A stretch of DNA of 64,000 nucleotides from Amycolatopsis anabasis (GCF_009765355.1 NZ_VTHK01000013.1:124001-188000), one strand, 5' to 3'. Shown: positions 41,044 through 49,949, counted from the stretch's first letter. A program made the numbers and translations. Notes: generated from the sequence alone by a model not told the origin.

Positions 41044-41738
41044 TGGCGAAGGAAGAGGAGAACGAGCAGGCCGAGGCAGCGGCGAGCACGGAAGGGGCCG
41101 AGGAGACCGTCCAGGTCGCCGAGATCCCCGGCACAACCGAGGAGACCACCGAGACCGCGGAGTCCGCGGAGTCCACAGCGGACAGCGAAGCGCCCGAAGT
41201 GGATGATCCGGACGATTCCGAAGAACGGGGGAAACCCCCGCGCGAGAAGCGGTTCCCGCTCTCCCTGTCGCTGCCGGTGGCCGCCGCGCTGGCCGTGCTG
41301 TTCGTCGCGGGGATCGCGGCCGGGGTGACGTTCTTCCTGCTGTACAAGGACAAGTCCGATGTCGACTCGGCGAAGGACGCGGCCCTGAGCACCGCGCGCA
41401 GCTACGCCGTGACCGTCACCACATACGACTACCAGAACCTGGACAAGAACTTCGCCGACGTGCTGGACGGCGCGACCGGCGAGTTCAAGGACCAGTACAC
41501 CGGCGCGAGCGGCACCCTGCGCCAGCTGATCCAGCAGGCGAAGGCCACCGCCAAGGGTAATGTGATCGACGCGGCCGTGAAGTCGGCGAGCGCCGACCAG
41601 GCCGAGGTCACGTTGTTCGTCGACCAGTCGGTGACCAACGCGGCGACGCAGCAGCCCCGGGTCGACCGCAACCGGGTGCTGATGAAGCTGGAGCGGCACG
41701 ACGACCGCTGGCTGGTCAGCAGCCTGCAGTTGGTCTAG
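41043..41738 (+). CDS. Mce-associated membrane protein (Mam)
   Basis: 231 residues. A very acidic N-terminus (about 65 residues, mostly Glu/Ala/Thr/Asp) is cytoplasmic and disordered. One transmembrane helix (SLPVAAALAVLFVAGIAAGV, about residues 76-98) follows, and then a soluble domain with YAVTVTTYDYQNLDKNF and FKDQYTGASGTLRQLI, the Mam signature. Mam proteins stabilise Mce complexes in mycobacteria. Only one is present here, whereas many mce operons have two to four. It is directly coupled to mceF and followed after 9 bases by a methyltransferase gene. Confidence 0.88.
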   Translation: MAKEEENEQAEAAASTEGAEETVQVAEIPGTTEETTETAESAESTADSEAPEVDDPDDSEERGKPPREKRFPLSLSLPVAAALAVLFVAGIAAGVTFFLLYKDKSDVDSAKDAALSTARSYAVTVTTYDYQNLDKNFADVLDGATGEFKDQYTGASGTLRQLIQQAKATAKGNVIDAAVKSASADQAEVTLFVDQSVTNAATQQPRVDRNRVLMKLERHDDRWLVSSLQLV

Positions 41739-41747
41739 GGAGGTCGG

Positions 41748-42500
41748 ATGGCAGCAGTAGACCGGGTCCGCGAGTTGCTGGATCCCGACCGCGTTCCCGG
41801 GCCGGGCGACGATTCCGCGGGCTACCTCGACCTGCTGCCTCCGGACGCCCAGCGCCCGCGGACCGGCGCGCAGAACGCGATGCACAGCCCGCTGGTCGCC
41901 TCGGTCTACGAGCGCTGGTGGCGCCCGGCGTTCTCCCGGGTGCTGCTGGGGCCGAACGGGCCGAGCATGACCGACGAGCGCAAGCTCGCCCGCGAATCGC
42001 TGGAGCTCGACCGCGCGCGGACCGTGCTCGACGTGTGCTGCGGACCGGGGAACTTCACCCGGCACTTCGGCGAGACGCTCGGCGACGACGGGGTGGCGGT
42101 CGGACTGGACGTGTCGCCGCCGATGCTCGCGCGGGCGGTGCGGGACAACACCGGGGAGCGGGTGGCCTACGTCCGCGCGGACGCGCGGGAACTGCCGTTC
42201 CCGGACAAGACGTTCGACGCGGTGAGCTGCTTCGCGGCGCTGTACCTGGTGCCCGAACCGTTCCGGGTCCTCGACGAACTGGTCCGGGTGCTCGCCCCCG
42301 GCGGGCGGATCGCGGTGCTCACCAGTTACCTCACCGAATGGCCGGGCGTGCGGCAGGCGGAACTGCTGGTCGCCCGGCTCACCGGGCAGAAGATGTTCGC
42401 CCGCACCGAGATCACCGGGGTGTTCACCCGGCACGGGCTGACCGAGGTCCGGCAGCGGATCAGCGGGGCCGCCCAGTTCGTCAGCGCGCGGAAGCCGTAA
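41748..42500 (+). CDS. Class I SAM-dependent methyltransferase
   Basis: 250 residues. The SAM-binding motif is TVLDVCCGPGNFTRHFGETL (about residues 89-108). VGLDVSPPMLARAV, DARELPFPDKTFDAV and VLAPGGRIAVLTSY are motifs II-III of the UbiE/Methyltransf_11 group. HSPLVASVYERWWRPAFSRV near residue 45 is typical of actinobacterial lipid or quinone methyltransferases. It follows the Mam gene by 9 bases on the same strand and is likely part of the mce transcript. It may modify the imported lipid or an envelope component. The substrate is unknown. Confidence 0.84.
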   Translation: MAAVDRVRELLDPDRVPGPGDDSAGYLDLLPPDAQRPRTGAQNAMHSPLVASVYERWWRPAFSRVLLGPNGPSMTDERKLARESLELDRARTVLDVCCGPGNFTRHFGETLGDDGVAVGLDVSPPMLARAVRDNTGERVAYVRADARELPFPDKTFDAVSCFAALYLVPEPFRVLDELVRVLAPGGRIAVLTSYLTEWPGVRQAELLVARLTGQKMFARTEITGVFTRHGLTEVRQRISGAAQFVSARKP

Positions 42501-42535
42501 CGAGGTCCCTGGTTCCCCGAGGAAGGAAAACCCTG

Positions 42536-42793
42536 ATGGCACAACGAGCACGTCTGTTCGGCCTGCTGCTCGCCGGTACCGGCGCCGCCCATTTCGCGGC
42601 GCCCGCGCTGTTCGAGCCGATGTCCAAGGTCGCGTTCCCGACCGACACCCAGTCGTGGGTCTACCGCAACGGGGCCACCGAGGTGGCGCTGGGGCTTGCG
42701 CTGACCAGCAAGCGGACCCGCAAACTCGGCGCCGCCGGGCTGGCCGGTTACGTGCTCTGGCTGGGCAGCCGGGCCGTCACCGCGAAACGCTAG
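42536..42793 (+). CDS. Small membrane protein, 85 residues
   Basis: ATG 42536 is preceded by GAGGAAGGAAAA. The protein has a hydrophobic first half (RLFGLLLAGTGAAHFAAPAL) and a second hydrophobic segment near the C-terminus (GAAGLAGYVLWLGSRAV), with VYRNGATEVALGLAL between. This layout resembles short DoxX-like or DUF-type membrane proteins of actinomycetes, but no family was recognised with confidence. It lies 35 bases after the methyltransferase, at the end of the mce-region transcript. Its TAG shares a CTAG with the stop of the convergent ADP-ribosylglycohydrolase gene. Confidence 0.65.
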   Translation: MAQRARLFGLLLAGTGAAHFAAPALFEPMSKVAFPTDTQSWVYRNGATEVALGLALTSKRTRKLGAAGLAGYVLWLGSRAVTAKR

Positions 42794-43866
42794 GAACTCG
42801 GGTACCGGGCCGCCCAGTCCCGCGGCGGCTCGGGCCCGAATTCGGCGAGCGCGTCGCGGGTGAGGCGTTCGACGGTTTCGCGCAGTTCCAGGGTGGCCAG
42901 CCAGTCGCCGGGAATCGCCCCGGGGCCGTGCACCGCGCCCAGCAGGTTGCCGCAGATCGCCCCGGTGGAATCGCTGTCGCCGGAGTGGTTGACCGCGAAC
43001 AGCAGGCCGTCGGCCAGGTCGTCGGCGGCCAAGGCGGCGCACACCGCGAGGGCCAGGGCTTCCTCGCCGACCCAGCCGCCGCCGAGTACGGCCTCGAGTT
43101 CTTCCGGTTCGGGCCGCCCCCGCGCGGCGAGCGCGACCGCCTTGTCCAGCGCGCGCAGTTGCTCCTCGTGCCCGTTCCAGCGCCGGAGTTCCCGGCACGC
43201 CAAGGAGATCGCGGCCGGGAGGTCGGTTCCGTCGAGCAGCGCGCGCACGATCACCGCGAACGCGCCCGCGGACAGGTAACCGCTCGGGTGGCTGTGCGTC
43301 AGGGCCGCGCTGAGCGCGCCGACTCGGAACACCTCGTGCGGATCGGCGGACCAGAGCGCGGCGGGCGCGGCGCGCATGACCCCGCCGCAGCCCTTCGAGT
43401 CGTTGAGCGCGTGCGTGAACGAACCGGGCGCCCCGCCGCCGCCGAACGCGCGCAGCGCGGACAGGCAGGTCATCCCCGGGGCGCGCTGGTGGAACAGGTC
43501 GCGCTCACCGATCAGCCAGCCGTCCGGCGCCGGGGCCACGTCCGCGAACCGCCCGGCCGCGCGTTCCCACGGAATGCCCTGGGTGTGCAGCCACCGCTGG
43601 TAGGCGTGCTGCAGCGCGGATTCCACCGCGACCGGCGCCCCGCGCCGGGCCGCGGCGTGCGCGCGGATCAGGCCTTCCAGGGTGAACAGGGTCATCTGGG
43701 TGTCGTCGGTGATCCGGCCCTGGCGCGGATCGTCATACCCGCGCAAGCCCCGGGCGCCGTGCCGAGCGCGGATCTTCGCCAGCGATTCGAACTCGATGCC
43801 CTCGCCCAGCGCGTCCCCGACGGCCCCGGCCAGCATCGACCCCAGAAAACGATCCGACCAGCCCAT
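42790..43866 (-). CDS. ADP-ribosylglycohydrolase family protein
   Basis: 358 residues. Family landmarks: LAGAVGDALGEGIEF (residues 12-26), ITDDTQMTLFTLEGL (metal-binding T-D-D, about residues 52-66), SKGCGGVMRAAPAAL near residue 165, LTHSHPSGYLSAGA and the C-terminal FAVNHSGDSDSTGAICGNLL carrying the second D-x-D metal motif. These enzymes remove ADP-ribose from proteins or nucleic acids, as in DraG and ARH-type hydrolases. No partner ADP-ribosyltransferase gene is adjacent. It starts at ATG 43866, 11 bases after the MBL hydrolase stop on the same strand, so the two may be co-transcribed. Confidence 0.9.
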   Translation of the reverse strand: MGWSDRFLGSMLAGAVGDALGEGIEFESLAKIRARHGARGLRGYDDPRQGRITDDTQMTLFTLEGLIRAHAAARRGAPVAVESALQHAYQRWLHTQGIPWERAAGRFADVAPAPDGWLIGERDLFHQRAPGMTCLSALRAFGGGGAPGSFTHALNDSKGCGGVMRAAPAALWSADPHEVFRVGALSAALTHSHPSGYLSAGAFAVIVRALLDGTDLPAAISLACRELRRWNGHEEQLRALDKAVALAARGRPEPEELEAVLGGGWVGEEALALAVCAALAADDLADGLLFAVNHSGDSDSTGAICGNLLGAVHGPGAIPGDWLATLELRETVERLTRDALAEFGPEPPRDWAARYPSS

Positions 43867-43877
43867 ACCGGCAGACC

Positions 43878-44969
43878 CTAGGCGAGGGTCTGCCACCAGC
43901 CGTCGACCGGGGGCGGGGCGCCGACGTCGACGCGCTGGCCCGGACGGGGCACGGCGAGCGGGACGTCGTGCGCCTTCGCCTCGCGCCACACCCGGTCGGC
44001 CGGTTCGCTCCACGGATGCATGGACAGGGTGAAAGTCGCCCAGTGCACCGGGATCAGCAGCCCGCCGCGGACGTCGAGATGGGTGGCGACGCCCTCCTCC
44101 GGGGTCATGTGGATGTCCGGCCAGCCCGGGGCGTAGGCGCCGATCTGGATGAGCGAGGCGTCGAACGGCCCGTGCTCGCGGCCGATCTCGGCGTACCCGG
44201 GGAAGTAGCCGGAGTCGCCGGTGTAGAAGACCCGGTGCCGCGGACCGGCGACCACCCAGGAGGCCCACAGCGTTCCGTCGCCGGCGAAACCGCGGCCGGA
44301 GAAGTGCTGGGCGGCGGTGGCGGTCAGCTTCAGCTCGCCGAGTTCGGCGCTCTCGGTCCAGTCGAGTTCGATGATCCGGGATTCCGGCACCCGCCACCGC
44401 CGCAGGTGGGCGCCGACGCCCAGCGGCACCACGAACGGCGCGGTCTGGGTGCGCAGCAGGATGCGCACCGAGGGCAGGTCGAGGTGGTCGTAGTGGTCGT
44501 GCGAGATGACGATCGCGTCCAGTCGCGGCAGCCGGTCGAGCGGGACCGGCGGGGCGTGCAGGCGGCGCGGGCCGACGAGCCGGGATGGGGACACCCGCTC
44601 GCCCCACACCGGATCGAGCAGCACCCGGGCGCCGTCCAGTTCGACCAGCGTCGAGGAGTGGCCGTACCAGGTGATGTGCAGCCCGTCCGCCGGGTCACCG
44701 TCCCGTGTGGACACCAGCGGGATCGGACCGGCGGGGCGGCGCGGCACCTTGTCGCCGAAGAGCATCTCCCGCGCGGCGTCGCGCAGGACGCCCGGCTCCT
44801 GGTCGCGGCGGGGCGCGGTGTTGCGGAACCGGCCGTCGCGGAACTGCGGCGAGCGCGCGAGCAGCGCGGGATCGGGTTTGGCCCCCATCGCCGCCGGGAT
44901 GTCCCGCACCACCCACGCCGCCGCCCCGGCGAGCGCCGCCGGGACGAGCCACCTCAACTTCTTGCCCAT
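43878..44969 (-). CDS. Metallo-beta-lactamase fold hydrolase (NAPE-PLD/UlaG-like)
   Basis: 363 residues. The first 30 residues form an N-terminal anchor (LRWLVPAALAGAAAWVVRDI). The metal motif is ISHDHYDHLD (H-x-H-x-D-H, about residues 157-166), with ITWYGHSSTLVELDG before it, YTGDSGYFPGYAEIG supplying a ligand Asp and LIPVHWATFTLSMHPW near the C-terminus. This combination is typical of NAPE-PLD-like phosphodiesterases in bacteria. The substrate may be a phospholipid or nucleotide. It is the first gene of a two-gene leftward unit with the ADP-ribosylglycohydrolase. Confidence 0.87.
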   Translation of the reverse strand: MGKKLRWLVPAALAGAAAWVVRDIPAAMGAKPDPALLARSPQFRDGRFRNTAPRRDQEPGVLRDAAREMLFGDKVPRRPAGPIPLVSTRDGDPADGLHITWYGHSSTLVELDGARVLLDPVWGERVSPSRLVGPRRLHAPPVPLDRLPRLDAIVISHDHYDHLDLPSVRILLRTQTAPFVVPLGVGAHLRRWRVPESRIIELDWTESAELGELKLTATAAQHFSGRGFAGDGTLWASWVVAGPRHRVFYTGDSGYFPGYAEIGREHGPFDASLIQIGAYAPGWPDIHMTPEEGVATHLDVRGGLLIPVHWATFTLSMHPWSEPADRVWREAKAHDVPLAVPRPGQRVDVGAPPPVDGWWQTLA

Positions 44970-45045
44970 GCCTCCACGGTACCCGGCGATCCTGAGTGTT
45001 CATTCCGCTTAGCGGCCGGTGGTGGTCGCGAGGACACTGGGGGGC

Positions 45046-45390
45046 ATGCTGGATCGTGTGCTCCGGGCCCGGCCCGAGTGGCGAAGGACCGGCGCCGCGT
45101 GCTTCCCGGCCGCCGCCGTGGTCGACGGCCAGTGGTGGGTCCTGCGGCTCAACGGCTTTCCCGATCATCCGCTGTGGACCCTGTTCGTCAACGGTCCCGA
45201 GGTGCGTTTCGACACCACCGGCCTCCCGCCGGCCTGGGGGCGACCGCTCGATCCGTCGGTTCCGCCGCTGGAGCCCCACCTCGCGCAAGAGGCCCTGGCG
45301 CCCCTCCGGGACCTCGCGGTCTACGGCAGCGAGGCCGGCGACCCCTGCGACGACGAAGTCTGCTGCGGCAGGGCCCGCACCGGGTCGTGA
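45046..45390 (+). CDS. Small conserved-looking protein of unknown function
   Basis: 114 residues from ATG 45046, behind GGGGGG. It begins MLDRVLRARPEWRRTGAACF and contains VVDGQWWVLRLNGFPDHPLW and VNGPEVRFDTTGLPPAWGRP, a compact beta-rich pattern. The C-terminus ends with DDEVCCGRA, two vicinal Cys. The segment ARPEW...DGQWWVLRLN suggests a soluble globular protein. I do not recognise a named family. Codon use matches neighbouring genes, which supports it being real. An in-frame GTG/ATG at 45019 is less likely. It stands alone, followed by a repeat-rich non-coding stretch. Confidence 0.6.
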   Translation: MLDRVLRARPEWRRTGAACFPAAAVVDGQWWVLRLNGFPDHPLWTLFVNGPEVRFDTTGLPPAWGRPLDPSVPPLEPHLAQEALAPLRDLAVYGSEAGDPCDDEVCCGRARTGS

Positions 45391-45443
45391 GTGTTCAGAC
45401 CGGCAAAGTGCGACACCGCGCGGGTGGTGGTGTTCGGAGGTAC

Positions 45444-45488
45444 CCAATGCGGCGTTCGGTACCTGCAACGCCCCGAAAGCCGCATTGG
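45444..45488. repeat. Dispersed palindromic repeat (copy 2)
   Basis: The left arm CCAATGCGGCGTTCGG (45444-45459) and right arm CCGAAAGCCGCATTGG (45473-45488) pair with one mismatch in 16. The core matches the elements at 27002-27082 and 47562-47646. Confidence 0.78.
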
Positions 45489-45567
45489 TGTCCTCCGGGT
45501 ACCGGAACGGGGAACACACGCGGCCAGGACGAGGGACTCGCCGCGGGCGGGGAACCCGCTGGCGCGT

Positions 45568-45633
45568 GTCCCCCGTTTCGGACGTGCGAGTCCCTCGTTT
45601 CGGTAGGCCGAGTTCCCCATTTCGGCAGGTACC
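45568..45633. repeat. 22-base tandem repeat, three units
   Basis: Units start at 45568, 45590 and 45612 and share the pattern G-T-Y-C-C-C-Y-R-T-T-T-C-G-G, followed by a more variable eight bases. An inverted copy of the unit-2 segment occurs at 45529-45540, so the area can also fold into a hairpin. Confidence 0.7.
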
Positions 45634-45814
45634 CCCGGGGCACCCCAACGAGCACGGCCTCGTTGCGGTCCCTCTTAGCCGACAACGTGCGACGAGCATC
45701 GGGGTGGCAGCCAGGCGGCGCCCGCACGCCCAGACCGGTCACCGTCTCTTGTAAGGGAACCAAGCCTGAGGGTCGTGAGTGTTCCGGCAGGTCGGGCGAG
45801 CACGTTCGCGCAGG

Positions 45815-46546
45815 TCAGACCAGGCCACCATCCGCGCGGAGGTTCTGGCCGGTGAGCCACCGGGCGTCCGGCCCGGCCAGGAACGCCACCACGTCCGCCA
45901 CGTCCTCCGGCCGCCCGAGCCGCCCCAGCGGGGTCAGGTACACCACGCCCTGCCGGGCCTCCTCGGTCGTCCCGCCGCGCAGCAGATCGGTGTCGGTCGG
46001 GCCCGGCGACACCGTGTTCACCGTGATGCCCCGCGCGCCGAGTTCCCGCGAAGCGACCCGCCCGAACTGTTCCAGCGCGGCCTTGCTCGCCGCGTACACC
46101 GACTCCCCGCCGCTGGGCCACGCCGTGGTCATCGTCGAGATGTTGACGATCCGACCGCCGTCGGCCATCCGGCGCGCGGCCTGCTGGAGGGCGAGGAAGG
46201 GGCCGCGCGCGTTGACCGCCAGCACCCGGTCGTACAACTCCGCGGTCACCTCGCCGATCGGGGCGTCCGCGATGATCCCGGCGTTGTTGACCAGGATGTC
46301 CAGCCGCCCGAGGCGCGCGTCCGCCTCGGCGAAGAGCCGTTCGACCTCGTCCGGTTCGCCGAGGTCGGCCCGGACCGCGTGCGCGCCGGTCTCGGCCGCC
46401 ACCGCCTTCGCGGCGACGGCATCTGCCCGGTACCCGAACACGACGTCCGCGCCCTCGGCGGTCAGCCTTCGTACGATCGCCCGGCCGATGCCGCGCGACC
46501 CGCCGGTCACGATCGCCGCCTTGCCGGTGAGTGCTTTCTCGTTCAT
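45815..46546 (-). CDS. Short-chain dehydrogenase (FabG-like SDR)
   Basis: 243 residues. The cofactor motif is AAIVTGGSRGIGRAIVRRL (residues 10-28). FGYRADAVAAKAVAAE fits NADPH use. NNAGIIADAPIGEV, the catalytic Ser in IVNISTMTTAW and YAASKAALEQFG (Y-x3-K near residue 150) follow, with the C-terminal tail AGPDARWLTGQNLRADGGLV typical of FabG-like enzymes. It is divergent from the WYL-domain regulator at 46609 with a 62-base gap, so that regulator likely controls it. The substrate is unknown. Confidence 0.88.
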   Translation of the reverse strand: MNEKALTGKAAIVTGGSRGIGRAIVRRLTAEGADVVFGYRADAVAAKAVAAETGAHAVRADLGEPDEVERLFAEADARLGRLDILVNNAGIIADAPIGEVTAELYDRVLAVNARGPFLALQQAARRMADGGRIVNISTMTTAWPSGGESVYAASKAALEQFGRVASRELGARGITVNTVSPGPTDTDLLRGGTTEEARQGVVYLTPLGRLGRPEDVADVVAFLAGPDARWLTGQNLRADGGLV

Positions 46547-46608
46547 GCGGCCACGTTTTCACCGATCGCGGCCAGCTTCGGGACGCGATCACTGCGAAAC
46601 TGGGAAAC

Positions 46609-47559
46609 ATGCTGGAAACCTCGGCCCGGCTGCTGCGCCTGCTCTCCCTCCTGCAGACCCGGCGCGACTGGGCGACCGCCGATCTGGCCGAACGCCTCGA
46701 AGTCGCGCCGCGCACGGTCCGCCGGGACATGGGGCGGCTGCGCGATCTCGGCTACCCGGTGCACGCGACCCCGGGCGTGGCCGGGGGTTACCGCCTGGGC
46801 GCGGGTGCGGTGCTGCCGCCGCTGCTCCTCGACGACGAGGAGGCCGTGGCGGTCGCCCTCTCCCTGCGCACCGCGGCCGCCGGAACGGTCGCCGGGCTCG
46901 AGGAGACCGCCCTGCGCGCACTGTCCAAACTGGACCAAGTGCTGCCGTCCCGGTTGCGGCGCCGGGTCGCGACCCTGCAGAGCTACACCGTCCCGGCGCC
47001 GCCCGCCGGGCCGACGGTCGACGCGAACGCGCTCACCACCATCGCCGCCGCCTGCCGCGACACCGAACTCCTCCGGTTCGACTACGCCGACCACTACGGC
47101 GTCACCGGCCTGCGCACGGCCGAACCGCATCGCCTGGTGTACACCGGCCGCCGCTGGTACCTGGTGGCGTGGGACATCGAGCGGTCCGCCTGGCGCAGTT
47201 TCCGCGTCGACCGGATCCGGCCGCGAACCCCGAACGGGCCCCGGTTCACGCCCCGCGAGCTGCCCGGCGGCGATGTCGCCGGGTTCGTCTCGCGGGGCGT
47301 GGCCGCCGCGCTGTGGCGGTACCGGGCACGGGTGACCGTGCACGCCCCGGCCACGGTCGTCGCGCGGCGGATCCCGTCGACCTGGCTGCTCGAGCCGCTC
47401 GGCGACGACCGGTGCCTGCTGGACGCGGGCGCCGATTCGCCGCGCCTGCTCGCCGTCTACCTGGGCGCGCTCGACCTCGCCTTCGACGCGAGCGAGCACC
47501 CCGAACTGGCCGAAGCCCTGCGCTCCCTGGCGACCCGCCTCACCGCCGCCGCGGGCTGA
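46609..47559 (+). CDS. HTH/WYL-domain transcriptional regulator
   Basis: 316 residues. The N-terminal winged helix is RLLRLLSLLQTRRDWATADL followed by AERLEVAPRTVRRDMGRLRD (DeoR-like HTH_11, about residues 6-50). A linker with GGYRLGAGAVLPPLLLDDEE follows. The WYL domain (about residues 140-220) contains RLVYTGRRWYLVAWDIERSA with the W-Y-L triad. The C-terminal WCX region ends at residue 316. ATG 46609 was chosen; an in-frame start at 46531 would overlap the divergent SDR gene. Such proteins respond to small ligands or DNA damage. The neighbouring SDR is its probable target. Confidence 0.88.
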   Translation: MLETSARLLRLLSLLQTRRDWATADLAERLEVAPRTVRRDMGRLRDLGYPVHATPGVAGGYRLGAGAVLPPLLLDDEEAVAVALSLRTAAAGTVAGLEETALRALSKLDQVLPSRLRRRVATLQSYTVPAPPAGPTVDANALTTIAAACRDTELLRFDYADHYGVTGLRTAEPHRLVYTGRRWYLVAWDIERSAWRSFRVDRIRPRTPNGPRFTPRELPGGDVAGFVSRGVAAALWRYRARVTVHAPATVVARRIPSTWLLEPLGDDRCLLDAGADSPRLLAVYLGALDLAFDASEHPELAEALRSLATRLTAAAG

Positions 47560-47561
47560 AC

Positions 47562-47646
47562 TTCCCCCAATGTGGCATTGGGGGCACTGGATGTACCCAA
47601 TGCGGCTTTCGGGGCGTTGAGTGTCCCGAAAGCCACATTGGGGGAA
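47562..47646. terminator. Dispersed palindromic repeat (copy 3), likely bidirectional terminator
   Basis: Outer arms at 47562-47576 (TTCCCCCAATGTGGC) and 47632-47646 are exact reverse complements. A second small hairpin, CCCCCAATG-TGG-CATTGGGGG, occupies 47564-47584. The element fills the gap between the convergent WYL regulator (stop 47559) and MFS transporter (stop 47647), the expected place for a shared terminator. There is no T-run, so intrinsic termination would be of the GC-hairpin type common in actinomycetes. Confidence 0.65.
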
Positions 47647-48888
47647 CTACGCGGGGGAAGGGGCGAGGCGCGGTTCCAGGCGGCCGGAGCGGGCGAGCGT
47701 GTGCACGCCGAACGCGCACGCGCCGCCGATCAGCACCAGCGCGAGCCACGGCACCCAGGCCACGCCGTGCTGCCGCGCCAGGTCGAGCACCGCCCCGGTC
47801 ACCAGGTTGCCGACCGCGATCCCGATCCCGCAGATCGTGTTGTACAGCCCGTAATACGTGGCGACCCGCTCTTCCCGGGCCAGCGCGACGATCGTGTCCA
47901 TTTCGAACGGGAACACGATCACCGTGCCCAGGCTGAGCAGGGCGGCGGAGAGCAGCACGGGGACGAACGCGAAAGCACTCGCGGGCGAAGACGCGGTGGC
48001 GATCGGCGGGACGAACGCAAGCCCGAGGAACGCCAGCCCGATGGTGAGGCACTGCCCGCGGGAGAAGCGGTCCCGGAACCACGCGGTGATCCGGAGCTGC
48101 CCCGCGATCGCGATCACCCCGGACACCGCGAACAAGGCCCCGACGAAGATCGTGCCCGTGGCCTCCGAAGGCGCGAGCCGCCGGGTTTCCAGCGGCAGGG
48201 CCAGGTAGACCTGGAACGAAAGCACGTACGAGCCGATCATGGCGAACGAGAACGCCAGGAAGCGGCGGTTCGCCAGCACCGCGCGCCAGCCGCCGGTCCG
48301 CTCGGTCACGACCGACGCGCGGGCGGCCGGGAGCGAGCGCACCTGCAGCACGGTGAGGGCGGCGAAGACGACCGCCGCCACCACGCAGGTGAGCTGGAAC
48401 GCCACCCCGGTCAGGGCGAGCCCGATCAGCGGGCCCAGCAGGATCCCGGACTGGTAGAAGACGTTGAACAGCGCGAACGCTTCCACCCGGCGCTCGCCCG
48501 CGTCCTGGGCGACGTAGGCGCGCACGGCCGGGTTGAACAGGGCGCCCGCGAACCCCGTCGCGGCCGACGCGATCACCAGCGCGGGCACCGAATCGACCAG
48601 CCCGAGGGTCGCGAAACCGAGGGTGCGCAGGGCGCACCCGGCCACGATCATCGGTTTGTAGCCGAACCGGTCCGCGAGCGCGCCGCCGAGGAAGAACATG
48701 CCCTGCTGGGAGAAGTTGCGCACGCCGAGGATGAAGCCGACGAGCCAGCCCGCCAGGCCCAGCCCGACCGACAGGTGCGCGGCGAGGTAGGGCATCAGCA
48801 TGTAGAAGCCGACGTTGATGGTGAACTGGTTGACCGCGAGCAGCCGGGTCGGGCGGTCGAACGAGCGGAACTGCCGGAACACGTTCAC
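47647..48888 (-). CDS. MFS transporter (Rv0849-like)
   Basis: 413 residues with about 12 helices from GTG 48888. It carries [20 protein letters not shown] in helix 1 and the loop motif [17 protein letters not shown] between helices 2 and 3 (G-x3-D-R-x-G-x-K). [20 protein letters not shown] is typical of MFS multidrug-type transporters. Its start overlaps the stop of the cysteine-synthase-like gene (GTGA). In M. tuberculosis the same order lpqS-cysK2-Rv0849 forms a copper-responsive operon, so this is likely its counterpart. The substrate is unknown; a cysteine-derived or metal-related compound is possible. Confidence 0.85.
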   Translation of the reverse strand: MNVFRQFRSFDRPTRLLAVNQFTINVGFYMLMPYLAAHLSVGLGLAGWLVGFILGVRNFSQQGMFFLGGALADRFGYKPMIVAGCALRTLGFATLGLVDSVPALVIASAATGFAGALFNPAVRAYVAQDAGERRVEAFALFNVFYQSGILLGPLIGLALTGVAFQLTCVVAAVVFAALTVLQVRSLPAARASVVTERTGGWRAVLANRRFLAFSFAMIGSYVLSFQVYLALPLETRRLAPSEATGTIFVGALFAVSGVIAIAGQLRITAWFRDRFSRGQCLTIGLAFLGLAFVPPIATASSPASAFAFVPVLLSAALLSLGTVIVFPFEMDTIVALAREERVATYYGLYNTICGIGIAVGNLVTGAVLDLARQHGVAWVPWLALVLIGGACAFGVHTLARSGRLEPRLAPSPA

Positions 48889-49949
48889 CGGGTCACCCCC
48901 GCCGGGTCGAACACGGTGGTGCAGCGGGTCCAGCGTTCGACCTCGGTCTCGCCCGGGTGCGCGATCGTGTCCGGTTCGCCGGGCGGTTCGACGTCCAGGA
49001 GCCCGTGCTCGGCGCAGTACTGGTCGTTGTAGACGGTGTCGAAGTACCGCTGCGGGCCGTCCGGGAAGATCGCCGCGATCCGCAGGTGCGCCGGGCTGGT
49101 GCGGGCCACCCACCCGGCGACGAGCGCGACCGCGCCGACGCTCCAGCCGCCGGACGCGTAGTGCGAGGTGGCCAGGCGGCGGCAGGTGGCCACCGATTCC
49201 GCCGGGCTCACCCAGTGCACCTCGTCGAAGGCCGGGTAGTCGACGTTGCGCGGGTAGATGCTGGAACCCAGGCCGCGCATCAGGCGTGGCCGGGCGGGCT
49301 GGCCGAAGATCGTCGACCCGACCGTGTCCACCCCGACCAGCTTCAGGTCCGGGAAGAACTCCCGCAGCGCACGGGAAACGCCCGCCGAATGGCCGCCGGT
49401 GCCGACCGAGCACACCAGCACGTCGACCCGGCCGAGCTGCGCGATCAGCTCGGTCGCCACCGGCCGGTAGGCGGCCACGTTGTCCGGGTTGTGGTACTGG
49501 TCCGGGCAGAACGAACCGGGGTTCTCGGCGATCAGTTCGGCGACCCGCTGCCGCCGGGCCTCCTGCCAGCCGCCGACCGGATGCGGTTCGGTGACGAGGT
49601 CCACCCGGGCGCCGTAGGCGCGCAGCAGCCGGTAGACGATCGGCTCCATTCCCGGATCGGTGACCAGCGCGACCGGGTGGCCGTAGACGATTCCGGCCAG
49701 CGCGAGCCCGAGGCCCAGGGTGCCGCTGGTGGATTCGACGATCAGCCCGCCGGGCTTGAGCTCGCCGCGCTCGCGGGCGCGGGCGACCATGTGCAGCGCG
49801 GGGCGGTCCTTCATCCCGCCCGGGTTGTGCCCTTCGAGTTTCGCCCAGAAGCCCCGGCCGTCGGCCGAATGCGGGGCGTCGATCCAGAGGACCGGGGTGT
49901 TGCCGACGGCGCCGGCCGTGGCCGGGCGCGCGAGAACGGGTGAAAGCAT
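48885..49949 (-). CDS. cysK2: PLP-dependent cysteine synthase-like enzyme (CysK2-like)
   Basis: 354 residues of the cysteine synthase/cystathionine beta-synthase fold. The PLP lysine is in [14 protein letters not shown] (about residue 47). The phosphate loop is [12 protein letters not shown] near residue 182 and the substrate loop [12 protein letters not shown] near residue 72. M. tuberculosis CysK2 makes S-sulfocysteine from O-phosphoserine and thiosulfate. Gene order (lpqS-like upstream, MFS downstream) matches that locus, which supports the assignment beyond general CysK similarity. It starts at ATG 49949, 75 bases from the lpqS-like gene, and is coupled to the transporter. Confidence 0.82.
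   Translation of the reverse strand: MLSPVLARPATAGAVGNTPVLWIDAPHSADGRGFWAKLEGHNPGGMKDRPALHMVARARERGELKPGGLIVESTSGTLGLGLALAGIVYGHPVALVTDPGMEPIVYRLLRAYGARVDLVTEPHPVGGWQEARRQRVAELIAENPGSFCPDQYHNPDNVAAYRPVATELIAQLGRVDVLVCSVGTGGHSAGVSRALREFFPDLKLVGVDTVGSTIFGQPARPRLMRGLGSSIYPRNVDYPAFDEVHWVSPAESVATCRRLATSHYASGGWSVGAVALVAGWVARTSPAHLRIAAIFPDGPQRYFDTVYNDQYCAEHGLLDVEPPGEPDTIAHPGETEVERWTRCTTVFDPAGVTR

Larger units (their letters stand above)
45391..45814. other. Repeat-rich intergenic stretch without a gene
   Basis: About 424 bases between the small protein gene and the convergent SDR gene. It holds a copy of the dispersed palindrome (45444-45488), a 12-base inverted repeat with a 46-base loop (45529-45540 and 45587-45598), a 22-base tandem repeat (45568-45633) and two copies of TGAGTGTTC at its ends. 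Open frames here lack ribosome-binding sites and family features. Confidence 0.7.

Noticed and set aside
43968..47936. Very long plus-strand open frame of 1322 codons
   Set aside because: It is antisense to or out of frame with the MBL hydrolase, SDR and WYL genes; its translation is Arg/Pro/Gly/Ala-rich with no domain. This is typical of high-GC shadow frames.
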